Source: an archaeon
GTDB lineage: Archaea; Micrarchaeota; Micrarchaeia; Anstonellales; Bilamarchaeaceae
DNA: 44,241 nt
Reading direction: 5' to 3'
NCBI GenBank assembly: GCA_020053355.1
Contig: JAGVNI010000020.1
Coordinates: 1 to 44,241 of the forward strand
Position numbers and translations under genes: made by a program
Shown here: positions 33,224 to 39,977 of the stretch, in pieces
How positions within the stretch are numbered: the stretch's first letter is position 1
How the letters are laid out: every line of letters starts with the position of its first letter
The notes under the pieces: model-generated
Seen by the model: the letters and a program-made list of their open reading frames with translations, nothing else
Database searches by the model: none
Told to the model about the DNA's origin: nothing

Positions 33224-34633
33224 ATGGATGCAAAATCAGCCAAAGCGCTAGCGGAAAAAGTTGGACTCGAACTTGTCGACGTCAAATTCTCTGACCTATT
33301 CGGCCAGTGGCAGCATTTCACGATGCCCCTCGGGATGATTGAATTCTCCGAGAATGACGTGCTTCCTTTTGACGGCTCGTCCATTCGGGGATTCAAGGAG
33401 ATACATGAGAGCGACATGGAGCTTGTTCCGGATTATTCCACGGCTTTCGTCGATCCATTCTCCTCTTCGACCCTGTCGGTAACCTGCGACGTCTATGACC
33501 CTCACTGCAAGGTATTCTACGAGCGGGACTGCAGGACGATGGCCAAGAAGGCCGAGCGGTTCGTGAAAGATTCCGGTGTAGGCGATGCCGCCTATTTCGG
33601 CCCTGAAGCCGAGTTCTTCATCTTCGACAACCTGCGTTTCGACCAGACGGAAAACTCAGGCTATTATTTCATCGATTCAGCCGAGGGAATCTGGAACTCC
33701 GGCAAAAGCGACGGCCCGAATCTCGCTTACCGGCCAAGGTTCAAGGAAGGGTACTTCCCGGTCCCGCCGAATGATTCCCTCCAGGAAGTCCGCAATGAGA
33801 TGATTCTCACCATGATGAAATGCGGCATCAGCATCGAAAAGCACCACCACGAGGTGGCCACCGCGGGCCAGTGCGAGATAGGAATCAAATACGACGGGCT
33901 GACGCGCTCGGCAGACAACATCCAGCTCTACAAATATATCGTGAAGAATGTCGCCCGCAAGCACGGGAAAATCGCGACCTTCATGCCAAAGCCGCTCTTC
34001 AACGACAACGGGTCCGGAATGCACTGCCACCAGAGCATCTGGAAGGATGGCAAGAACCTGTTCGCCGGCGATATGTACGCGGGGCTCAGCCAGACCGCCT
34101 TATACTACATCGGCGGCCTGATAGCGCATGCGCCTTCACTCGCGGCGATATTGTCCCCGACTACGAACTCATACAAGAGGCTCGTCCCGGGATTCGAGGC
34201 TCCAGTCAACCTTGCATACAGCCAGGCAAACCGCAGCGCGGCCGTAAGGATACCCCTGACGAATCCTGCCAACACCGCCGCTAAAAGGATAGAATACCGC
34301 CCTCCGGACCCATCCTGCAATCCCTACCTTGCATTCTCGGCCATGGTGCTTGCGGGCCTTGATGGTGTTAAACGGAAAATAAGCCCCGGCGAAGCGGTGA
34401 CCGAAAACATCTACCACATGCCCCATGAGAAATCGAAGCATATCAAGCAGCTTCCCGGAAACCTTTCGGCTGCGATATCCGCTTTGGAAAGCGACCACGA
34501 CTACCTGCTGCAGGGCGGGGTGTTCACCAAAGACATCATCAAGACCTGGGTCGATTACAAGCGGGCCAAGGAAATAGACCCGATACGCCTCCGGCCGCAC
34601 CCCTATGAGTTCCACCTATATCACGATGTCTGA
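33224..34633 (+). CDS. glnA: Glutamine synthetase, GSI-beta type
   Basis: 469 residues from the ATG at 33224, exactly the E. coli length. Motifs: DGSSIRGF, GPEAEFFIFD, a GSI-beta-type insertion before YFPVPPNDSLQEVRNEM, KHHHEVATAGQCEI, FNDNGSGMHCHQS, PTTNSYKRLVPGFEAP and NRSAAVRIP. It joins ammonia to glutamate using ATP, and forms dodecamers. Y397 in ENIYHMP falls at the adenylylation tyrosine of enteric enzymes (KNLYDLP). Most archaea have GSI-alpha, so this beta form suggests transfer from bacteria; no glnE is seen here. Start: GGGTGA five bases upstream; in-frame ATGs at 33140 and 33191 would add unneeded residues. Probably regulated by the adjacent Lrp-type protein. Confidence 0.95.
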   Translation: MDAKSAKALAEKVGLELVDVKFSDLFGQWQHFTMPLGMIEFSENDVLPFDGSSIRGFKEIHESDMELVPDYSTAFVDPFSSSTLSVTCDVYDPHCKVFYERDCRTMAKKAERFVKDSGVGDAAYFGPEAEFFIFDNLRFDQTENSGYYFIDSAEGIWNSGKSDGPNLAYRPRFKEGYFPVPPNDSLQEVRNEMILTMMKCGISIEKHHHEVATAGQCEIGIKYDGLTRSADNIQLYKYIVKNVARKHGKIATFMPKPLFNDNGSGMHCHQSIWKDGKNLFAGDMYAGLSQTALYYIGGLIAHAPSLAAILSPTTNSYKRLVPGFEAPVNLAYSQANRSAAVRIPLTNPANTAAKRIEYRPPDPSCNPYLAFSAMVLAGLDGVKRKISPGEAVTENIYHMPHEKSKHIKQLPGNLSAAISALESDHDYLLQGGVFTKDIIKTWVDYKRAKEIDPIRLRPHPYEFHLYHDV

Positions 34634-34640
34634 GTTGTGG

Positions 34641-34695
34641 AACCGTTTTTTCTGTTTTATTTCACTTTATTACATTTTGCATAACTTTTTATTCC
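34641..34695 (+). terminator. T-rich terminator region after glnA
   Basis: Several T runs (up to six) follow the glnA stop within about 55 bases, fitting archaeal termination. The same A/T-rich end (ACTTTTTATTCC near 34685) may serve as TATA for the next gene. Confidence 0.4.
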
Positions 34696-34773
34696 ATTCC
34701 AGGCAAACACAATCCGATAGACAATGCAATGCGTACCGCCGAAACCGGCGGCGAAGCAACAGGGAGGAAACGA

Positions 34774-35283
34774 ATGGGCCTCCTCCTAATCGATTTCCAG
34801 CAAGGGCACCGGGGCTCGTTCACATACGAGCACGGCCCGCTAAGCGAAGGCATCGCAAAGACCGCCTCGGTAATCTCCCGCGCATCCGGCATACCGGTCA
34901 TACTCGTCAGCGGCAAGGTATATCGCGAAATTTTCCCGGAGATATCAGAAGCCGCCGGTACTGATGCGATCCGTCTTTACAAAAAAACGCTGGACGCGTT
35001 CAAGGAGCCGGACCTTGAAACCATCCTGGGGGCGTATGATATCGATGCAATCGCTATCGGCGGCTGGATTCGGCACATCTGCGTCATGGCGACGGCTGCG
35101 GAGGCATTGAAGCGCGGATTCTCCGTCATGACCTCCGACGAAATCCTCTTTGGAAACCGCGAGACCGCCAACCTTGCAGCGAGAAGGATGTGCCTCGAAT
35201 ACTACCGGAAGAACTGCACCTTGTTCGACACTTCGTCGGATTTGGCTGATGCGATGAGGACTAGTATCGGGCAGAGAGCATAA
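34774..35283 (+). CDS. Isochorismatase-like cysteine hydrolase
   Basis: 169 residues. Catalytic triad positions of the family are visible: D7 in LLIDFQ, the lysine in LYKKTLDAF and the cysteine in GGWIRHICVMATAAEAL. Members hydrolyse amides such as nicotinamide or act on isochorismate; the substrate here is not evident, though the lack of the DxH metal motif of nicotinamidases argues against PncA. The ATG at 34774 has GGGAGG six bases upstream; an in-frame ATG at 34729 is separated from it by a CCGCCG/CGGCGG hairpin (34737-34752) and could be used instead. Same direction as glnA. Confidence 0.75.
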   Translation: MGLLLIDFQQGHRGSFTYEHGPLSEGIAKTASVISRASGIPVILVSGKVYREIFPEISEAAGTDAIRLYKKTLDAFKEPDLETILGAYDIDAIAIGGWIRHICVMATAAEALKRGFSVMTSDEILFGNRETANLAARRMCLEYYRKNCTLFDTSSDLADAMRTSIGQRA

Positions 35284-35368
35284 ATGAACACCGTTCATAT
35301 GCTCCAAGCCCTGGGTTCCACTGGCAATTTCACGGGCTCAGAGGGATTTGAACCCTCGACCTGCGGAT

Positions 35369-35420
35369 CTCCACCTTTTAGGAAAAGGTGGAGCCAAAAC
35401 TGGCTCGTTATCCTAAAAGT
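35369..35420 (-). other. Canonical-site intron of tRNA-Lys (52 nt)
   Basis: Inserted after position 37 of tRNA-Lys. It contains a perfect 9-bp pairing CTTTTAGGA/TCCTAAAAG enclosing a GAGCCA/TGGCTC hairpin. An alternative CCACCTTTT/AAAAGGTGG pairing is also possible. The usual archaeal bulge-helix-bulge is inferred, not fully drawn. Confidence 0.7.
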
Positions 35421-35443
35421 TAAAAGTCCGACGCTCTACCAAG

Positions 35444-35472
35444 CTGCTCCCCACCTTCTCATGAAGGCGAAA
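35444..35472 (-). other. D-loop intron of tRNA-Lys (29 nt)
   Basis: Splitting the D-loop after AG (positions 14-15); the exact boundary is ambiguous by up to three bases because CAG occurs at both ends. The insert folds as a 7-bp hairpin CGCCTTC-ATGA-GAAGGTG with one G-T pair. Removal restores the textbook D-arm GCTC-AGCTTGGTA-GAGC. Confidence 0.65.
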
Positions 35473-35487
35473 CTGAGCTATGAGCCC

Positions 35488-35606
35488 ATATCAATGGGTT
35501 TGACTAGCCTAGAATTATTTTTAAATGGATTAGAGCAATTCCTTTCCTGAAAGAAGGGTTTGTTTGAACACTATACCGTTCGATGGGCCCGTCTTTCAGT
35601 TGGAAC
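35488..35606. promoter_or_regulatory. Intergenic promoter region between divergent tRNA genes
   Basis: This 119-base gap contains TTTTTAAAT (35518-35526), usable as TATA on the reverse strand for tRNA-Lys (about 35 bases from its 5' end), and ACTATACC (35569-35576) about 35 bases before tRNA-Cys. No gene is seen in it. Confidence 0.4.
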
Positions 35607-35642
35607 GCCGGGTTGGCAGATCGGCTATGCGCCCGCCTGCAG

Positions 35643-35699
35643 TTGCGCCCTTTTCGAAAAAGGGCGCCCATAAACCGTTTGAAAAAACGGGCAGCGGCA
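35643..35699 (+). other. Canonical-site intron of tRNA-Cys (57 nt)
   Basis: Inserted after position 37. It carries a perfect 10-bp hairpin GCGCCCTTTT-CGA-AAAAGGGCGC and a second 6-bp hairpin CCGTTT-GAAA-AAACGG with a GNRA-type loop. Confidence 0.7.
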
Positions 35700-35725
35700 A
35701 GCGGATTAGAGGGGTTCAAATCCCC

Positions 35726-35759
35726 GTCCCGATTATCGGGGTCAGGAGGACATTTCCTC
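35726..35759 (+). other. T-arm intron of tRNA-Cys (34 nt)
   Basis: Inserted in the 3' strand of the T-stem, with the boundary ambiguous by one base. It contains CCCGAT-T-ATCGGG and GAGGA-CATT-TCCTC hairpins. Its removal restores both the fifth T-stem pair (A-T) and the directly following 7-bp acceptor strand. Confidence 0.6.
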
Positions 35760-35837
35760 TACCCGGCTTTCCTTTATTTTCTTATTTTGTCAATTGCTCC
35801 GCTTTTTTTCCTGGCTAAATTCAACCCGCATAATCCG

Positions 35838-36827
35838 CTACATCCCGAGCCTCACGAAAATCTCTGCCGCCATCGCTATCAGATAGAATGCCACCAGCGT
35901 CGCGCCGTCTATGCGCGTAACGGTCCCTTTAAGGGTGAAAACGAAGAATGCGACCGTCACGATAAGAAGCGCGGGGGCTGTGATTATCGCGGTCGCGATA
36001 TCCAGCTGGAACGGGTTGATTATCGCCAGCACCCCCAGGGTTATCAGGAGAGTGAAGATGTTCGAGCCTATCGTCTCAGATATGGCGAGCTCGTCATATC
36101 CCCGTCTGACCGCCTGCAGCGCCGCAGCGAGGTTTGGGATGCTCGGGCCGAGCGCGCCAAGAGTCAGTCCGATCAATATCTCCGGTATTCCAAATGTGCC
36201 GGCAAATGATATCAGCGCGCTGGTGAACCATTCCGACCCCAGGAGAAGCATGCCGACCCCGGCCAGGAATATCACGCGGGTGTCATGTATCCTCACATCC
36301 ACGCCGCCGAGCTTACCCGTGAATTGCAGGGTCTTCGATATCATCTCGGACTCTTTTTTCCTTTCTTTGAGCGCAAGTGCCTTTTCCTGCTCGTATATGT
36401 TAATCAGGTAGGGGATGAAGAGAAGGAGGAACACAATGCCGTCCCTCTTGGTGACCTGGAGGTCCTCAAGGACGATAAGGGAGACGACTATCGTCGCTAT
36501 CAGCATGAAGACCGAGTCCCTTGTTATCACGTGGCGGGGAATCCTCAGCGGCCGGATGATCGCGGAAATGCCCATTATCAGCCCGAGATTGACTATGATG
36601 GAGCCGATAATCACGCCCACGCCTACATCTCCGTGCCCTTTCAGGACTGATGATGTCGAAACCAGCAGTTCCGGCAGGCTGAGCAGCACCGAAACCAGTA
36701 CGAGGCCGATGGCCACGTGCGTCGTGTTCAATTGCGCAGCCAGCGGCACCGCGGCATCTGTCACCAGCTCCGAGCCCTTGACAATGAGGAACAGCCCTAC
36801 GGCGGCCAGCGCTATCTCGAGAATCAT
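35838..36827 (-). CDS. CaCA-family Na+/Ca2+ (cation) antiporter, altered alpha-2 repeat
   Basis: 329 residues, about ten transmembrane helices in two inverted repeats around a charged cytoplasmic loop (about 143-170). Alpha-1 has SLLSLPELLVSTSSV-type sequence (LSLPELLVS, E53) and GSIIVNLGL; alpha-2 has LGPSIPNLAAAL and GSNIFTLLITLG. In characterised members both repeats carry an acidic residue for cation binding; here the alpha-2 position is N232. Exchange of Ca2+ is therefore uncertain, and another cation or stoichiometry is possible. Start: the ATG at 36827, with a TATA box near 36850-36858 (reverse strand) about 26 bases upstream; the frame runs to a TTG at 36845. Confidence 0.8.
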   Translation of the reverse strand: MILEIALAAVGLFLIVKGSELVTDAAVPLAAQLNTTHVAIGLVLVSVLLSLPELLVSTSSVLKGHGDVGVGVIIGSIIVNLGLIMGISAIIRPLRIPRHVITRDSVFMLIATIVVSLIVLEDLQVTKRDGIVFLLLFIPYLINIYEQEKALALKERKKESEMISKTLQFTGKLGGVDVRIHDTRVIFLAGVGMLLLGSEWFTSALISFAGTFGIPEILIGLTLGALGPSIPNLAAALQAVRRGYDELAISETIGSNIFTLLITLGVLAIINPFQLDIATAIITAPALLIVTVAFFVFTLKGTVTRIDGATLVAFYLIAMAAEIFVRLGM

Positions 36828-36894
36828 CGTAAGGGGATTCGGCAATAAGATTAAAAATATCCATATAATCCGGGATGGCTGATTTCTTGAAAAG

Positions 36895-36928
36895 TTAGAC
36901 GACTGTCTAATGTTAGACGCCTGTCAAA
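36895..36928. promoter_or_regulatory. Tandem operator-like dyads
   Basis: TTAGACGACTGTCTAA (36895-36910) is a perfect dyad with 6-base arms. An imperfect second copy, TTAGACGCCTGTCAAA, lies at 36913-36928, exactly 18 bases later. They end about 15 bases before the TATA box of the structured RNA and lie about 70 bases upstream of the antiporter start. Two dyads at an 18-base interval suggest cooperative binding of a dimeric repressor (MarR-, TetR- or DtxR-like in shape), which could control either gene. Confidence 0.55.
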
Positions 36929-36943
36929 GTTTCACGCGGCATG

Positions 36944-36953
36944 TTTATATATG
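36944..36953 (+). promoter_or_regulatory. Strong TATA box before the structured RNA
   Basis: TTTATATATG, centred near 36948, predicts transcription start near 36972-36974. No protein-coding frame begins there: the ATG at 36972 opens only 18 codons. This suggests an RNA gene. Confidence 0.6.
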
Positions 36954-36971
36954 AAAAAACCGGAGTAATAC

Positions 36972-37200
36972 ATGCATCCGGGTAATCTGGGTGTGGAAGC
37001 GACCTGTCGCGGGTTGCAACGGTACTGACTGAGGGCTTTTACCCCTGAGGGCTCGCCCCGTCACCGCTTGCTCGATCTGTGGGGGCTTCACTTGGGTGTT
37101 GGCATACTGCCTTTGTCGGCGGCGTGTTTTGCCCGCCTGGACCTAGAGGATGTTCGGAGGGTGCCGTAAAATGGCGTTCTCCGGTTCCCTGGGTGCATAT
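36972..37200 (+). ncRNA. Putative structured RNA of about 230 nt, family not assigned
   Basis: The predicted 5' end ATGCATCCGGG (36972-36982) pairs with the 3' end CCCTGGGTGCAT (37187-37198), 11 pairs with one bulged T and one G-T, closing the molecule. T-rich sequence follows (37200-37230). Inside, CGGAG/CTCCG enclosing GCC-GTAAAAT-GGC (about 37155-37183), GGCGG/CCGCC (37119-37138) and GCGA-CCTG-TCGC are visible. No long frame exists on this strand. Length and terminal helix fit RNase P RNA or SRP RNA, but I do not find GGAAAGUCC/ACAGA or the SRP GGAAG/AGCAG motifs, so the family remains open. Confidence 0.5.
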
Positions 37201-37220
37201 TTTCCACTCCAGTCCAATCC

Positions 37221-37469
37221 CTATTTTTCCTTCTCGCATCTGTGTTCAAGGCACTTCAACCCATCCATGCAATCCTCTGGTTCTATACAGAAGCCGCCTT
37301 CATCGGATTTCATGGATTCAGATGCCATCAGTCCTATGCGGGCGGTCTGGTCGCTTATATTCCCGCTCATGTCCTTGGCCGTCCCCATCATCTGGCCCGC
37401 CACTATCGCGACTACCGCCATCACCACGACAATCAGTATTAGCATCTCCGCAGAAAGCTGGCCCTTCAT
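37221..37469 (-). CDS. Class III signal peptide (pilin-like) protein
   Basis: 82 residues. It begins MKGQLSAEMLILIVVVMAVV: the QxSxE motif at the start of the hydrophobic helix is the class III archaeal signal processed by an EppA-type peptidase, as on type IV pilin-like subunits. The rest is short, with a C-terminal domain of four cysteines (FCIEPEDCMDGLKCLEHRC), probably two disulfides. The ATG at 37469 has GGAGGG eight bases upstream; a second ATG at 37475 is too close to that site. It should assemble into a pilus or sit at the surface. A frame overlapping its start is listed separately. Confidence 0.75.
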   Translation of the reverse strand: MKGQLSAEMLILIVVVMAVVAIVAGQMMGTAKDMSGNISDQTARIGLMASESMKSDEGGFCIEPEDCMDGLKCLEHRCEKEK

Positions 37470-37590
37470 CCTCATATCCCTCCGTCATCCCGTTTTCCGT
37501 TTCGCAACCCATTCCCGGTCCAGGAAGCCCCATCTTCCTTCTCATCGCCCTTAGCCTTAGATAAATGGCAAGGCGCTCTTCGGGTTCCAT
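37318..37590 (-). CDS. Possible small gene overlapping the pilin-like gene
   Basis: 90 residues from an ATG at 37590, 26 bases or less from TATA-like ATTTTTAAGA (reverse strand, about 37606-37615), so it would be leaderless. The first 45 residues look like real protein (MEPEERLAIYLRLRAMRRKM). The rest is low-complexity (DGGSRDSGGPDDGDG) and runs out of frame over the pilin-like gene. Either the genes overlap by about 150 bases or the reading frame was shifted and the true end is earlier. Translation of both frames is unproven. Confidence 0.3.
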   Translation of the reverse strand: MEPEERLAIYLRLRAMRRKMGLPGPGMGCETENGMTEGYEDEGPAFCGDANTDCRGDGGSRDSGGPDDGDGQGHEREYKRPDRPHRTDGI

Positions 37591-37887
37591 CTCGATATTG
37601 CCCTTCTTAAAAATCGGGAAATGGGCGAGCATGGCGGAGGCTTTGTCAAGGTGTGGGGATAGTTTTGCGAACAAAACTACCAAAGCATCCCCGCCATCCA
37701 CGCTCATCCCATCCCCTGGGAAATCATCACAGAAATCGGCTATTTATATTTATTTGGAAAAAAATAGTGGAAAGCCATCTTTTTCGGACAGGCTTCTGTG
37801 CGTTCGATTATTATCCCAAGGCGCATTTTTCGGAGCATCAACTACCCGACACCAATATTTATAACTATAAACAGGCAAATCCGATTA
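37591..37887. other. Gene-free stretch with a promoter at its right end
   Basis: About 300 bases without a convincing gene. Reverse-strand frames here are extensions without promoter support. AATATTTATAAC (37854-37865), centred about 27 bases before the ATG at 37888, is the TATA box of the following gene. Nothing else recognised. Confidence 0.4.
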
Positions 37888-39507
37888 ATGGCAAGTGCTT
37901 ATACCGAGTCCTCAGTAAAGGCAGCGCTCGAGAGAAAAGACGCCCTGCGGAAGGTCAGCTTCGCAAGAGCCAAGGACAGTTTCGAGAAATCCGCGCTCGC
38001 GAGCGGCTCTTACTGTGTCGGCAGGTCTGAAGATGGAAGGCCAACGGATACCCGCACTCCGTCATCGCTTGGCATCACAATAATTGGCTGGCTGGTTCGG
38101 ACGGCTTTCAAGCGAGATGATGTCGGCAAGCTCCGGGGCAGGGACTGGCGCGATGTTGAACGGGAGGCCCGGGAGGGAAAAATCCCGACGCATCTCGTCG
38201 TGACTGAAAACCATATAATCACAGCCGTGCGCGAGCTAAAGCACGTACGCGAAGGATATTCCGCGGAAATCGAATCGACGAGGGCGATAGCAGAAAAACT
38301 AATCACCATCAATCAGTCCGTCGCGAATAAACCCCATCCGGTCAGCGATGAAGATATATCGGCCGTTGTTGCCGGGCTTAGGGAACTGCGGCCGATTATC
38401 GCATCGAAAGACAGCCCCCTGAAGCAGATTGTCAGCCTCGGCAGGCTGGACGAAGCCATCCGGAGGTACGAATCCGCCATGGTCCCATCATGCAAAAACC
38501 GTGCGCTGGAGATCGGCCGGGCGTGCGCGGTCCTTGCTTCCGTCCCGGAACGCCTCACGGTATGGCGCGATTCGCGCATTGCGGGAGGAGTCGCATACAC
38601 CTCCCTCCGCGAATCCGCCTTGCGCGTCGAGCGCGATAGGTGGGTGTTTTCCCAGCTGGCGCGTTTCTCCTGCAATGCCGTCCGGGTCCGGGGATTCGTT
38701 GAAGAGGATGATGAAAAGAAAAAGGCCCTTTGCCGGGCCGAAGGCATCCTGGATGAACTGGATTCGCTCCATAAGTCCCTCAGGCAGCTTCGGAAAAAGG
38801 AGGCGTGGTCCCAATCCGAAGAGGAGAAGCTTTCGGCAGCCGTGCAAAAGCTTGAGTCGATGAAAACCGAAGCGATGCAGGCACCGTGGGCGGATGCTAA
38901 AATAAGGAGCGGCCTTCGGAATTCCATCCGCCGGCTCATGCGGAAGGCAACCCGCTCCTGCGATGAGGAAGCCGAGATTATTGGCGCGAAAAAAACCCTC
39001 GATGGGATGAAATCCGATGCGATGCGCCTGCCCTGGTACGACCGTGTGGCCAAGGAGCGGATTCGAAAGGCAATACGCCTGCAAAAAGAGAAAAAGGAAA
39101 GGGCGGCCTGCAACGCGAAAAAGCTCGATGGCGCGGAAAAAGCGTTCCAGGAAAAGAAGGAGGAGGCAAGGCGGTGCCTCATGGCAAATGCAATGCGCTT
39201 CGGCGGCCAGTATGCGGGGGCCAAGCCGACGCGGCTGTCCGGGGAATACAGCTGGATTAACCGCCATATCAAGCATGAGCGGCTGGATGCTGCAAGGGAA
39301 AAGCTGGCGGGACTGGTCCGTTTTCTCGATTCCAACAAGCCCCGGTTCATTCTCGATGAGCTTGGCCAATCGCCAGATTCTTATCTCGCCCCGATGCTGG
39401 CGGAACTTGGACCCGCTGTCGCGGCCTTCGAAGCCAAAGACTTAAAAGCGGCGCAGAAGCATTTCGCATCTGCAGCGCTCGAGATGCGCAAAATCGTATT
39501 CCCCTAA
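37888..39507 (+). CDS. Long helical/coiled-coil protein with internal repeats
   Basis: 539 residues, strongly charged, predicted almost entirely helical, no signal peptide or membrane segment. A motif is repeated in the middle: [19 protein letters not shown] and, 47-48 residues later, [19 protein letters not shown], each followed by an IR-x2-IR-x4-K helix. The N-terminal part ([20 protein letters not shown]) and C-terminal part are unique. No family recognised; it could be a structural or scaffold protein. Start from the TATA box 27 bases upstream; the frame runs open to 37798. Two long reverse-strand frames over it are shadows. Confidence 0.7.
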   Translation: MASAYTESSVKAALERKDALRKVSFARAKDSFEKSALASGSYCVGRSEDGRPTDTRTPSSLGITIIGWLVRTAFKRDDVGKLRGRDWRDVEREAREGKIPTHLVVTENHIITAVRELKHVREGYSAEIESTRAIAEKLITINQSVANKPHPVSDEDISAVVAGLRELRPIIASKDSPLKQIVSLGRLDEAIRRYESAMVPSCKNRALEIGRACAVLASVPERLTVWRDSRIAGGVAYTSLRESALRVERDRWVFSQLARFSCNAVRVRGFVEEDDEKKKALCRAEGILDELDSLHKSLRQLRKKEAWSQSEEEKLSAAVQKLESMKTEAMQAPWADAKIRSGLRNSIRRLMRKATRSCDEEAEIIGAKKTLDGMKSDAMRLPWYDRVAKERIRKAIRLQKEKKERAACNAKKLDGAEKAFQEKKEEARRCLMANAMRFGGQYAGAKPTRLSGEYSWINRHIKHERLDAAREKLAGLVRFLDSNKPRFILDELGQSPDSYLAPMLAELGPAVAAFEAKDLKAAQKHFASAALEMRKIVFP

Positions 39508-39547
39508 AAAGCACGGTGATTGCCTGAAATCAAAAACAACCTATCTG

Positions 39548-39937
39548 ATGTTCAAAACTGAAAAGAAGATACAGATTATCCGGATAACCGACAAAATCGA
39601 GCAGGCGGTTCGGGAGAGCGGCGTCAAGGACGGGCTCGTGCTCGTCAACCCGATGCACATCACGGCCGCAGTCGTAGTGAATGATGACGAATCAGGCCTC
39701 CACAACGATTACATCCATCTCCTTGAGAGGCTGGTTCCCTACAACGCCGATTACAGGCACAATGATACCGGCGAGGACAATGCGGCAGCGCATATCTGGC
39801 GCCAGTTCATGGGCCACCAGGCGGTGATGGCGATAACGAACGGAAAACTCGACCTCGGCACGTGGGAGCAGATATTCTATTTCGAATTCGACGGGAGAAG
39901 GAACAAGCGGGTCCTTGTGAAGATAATCGGGGAATGA
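39548..39937 (+). CDS. YjbQ/UPF0047 family protein
   Basis: 129 residues, close to the usual 130-140. Motifs: [62 protein letters not shown]. Members have a conserved histidine/aspartate site and E. coli YjbQ shows weak thiamine-phosphate synthase activity; the true function is unclear. The gap from the previous gene is 40 bases with no clear TATA, so it may be cotranscribed. Confidence 0.9.
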   Translation: MFKTEKKIQIIRITDKIEQAVRESGVKDGLVLVNPMHITAAVVVNDDESGLHNDYIHLLERLVPYNADYRHNDTGEDNAAAHIWRQFMGHQAVMAITNGKLDLGTWEQIFYFEFDGRRNKRVLVKIIGE

Positions 39938-39977
39938 ATCGCGGGCAGCGCTTTTTAGGCCGCTTGGGTTTCTTCCG

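Larger units (their letters stand above)
35333..35487 (-). tRNA. tRNA-Lys (TTT) with two introns
   Basis: On the reverse strand the 5' acceptor strand GGGCTCA (35487-35481) pairs fully with TGAGCCC (35340-35334), with discriminator G at 35333. The D-arm is GCTC/GAGC, the anticodon loop CTTTTAA (anticodon TTT), the T-arm GAGGG-TTCAAAT-CCCTC. Removing two insertions of 29 and 52 bases leaves exactly 74 bases of standard tRNA. The 27-43 pair is mismatched. No CCA is encoded. The anticodon intron is at the canonical site after position 37; the other is in the D-loop, which is unusual. Divergent from tRNA-Cys. Confidence 0.85.
35607..35768 (+). tRNA. tRNA-Cys (GCA) with two introns
   Basis: The acceptor strand GCCGGGT (35607-35613) pairs fully with ACCCGGC (35761-35767), with discriminator T at 35768 as expected for tRNA-Cys. 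The D-arm GCAGATCGGCTATGC matches archaeal tRNA-Cys; the anticodon loop is CTGCAG plus A (anticodon GCA). The T-arm is AGGGG-TTCAAAT-CCCC plus T. Removing inserts of 57 and 34 bases leaves about 71 bases. The anticodon-stem pair 27-43 is mismatched, as in tRNA-Lys. The second intron splits the T-stem near position 64/65, which is rare. No CCA is encoded; a T-rich tract follows. Confidence 0.8.

Noticed and set aside
36972-37200. Assignment of the structured RNA to RNase P RNA or SRP RNA
   Set aside because: Length and closing helix fit, but I could not find the conserved core motifs of either, so no family name was given.
38313-39369. Two long reverse-strand frames (345 and 293 codons) over the coiled-coil gene
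   Set aside because: They overlap each other and the forward gene, are Ser/Arg- or Pro/Leu-rich without family motifs, and lack promoters. The forward gene has a TATA box at the correct distance.
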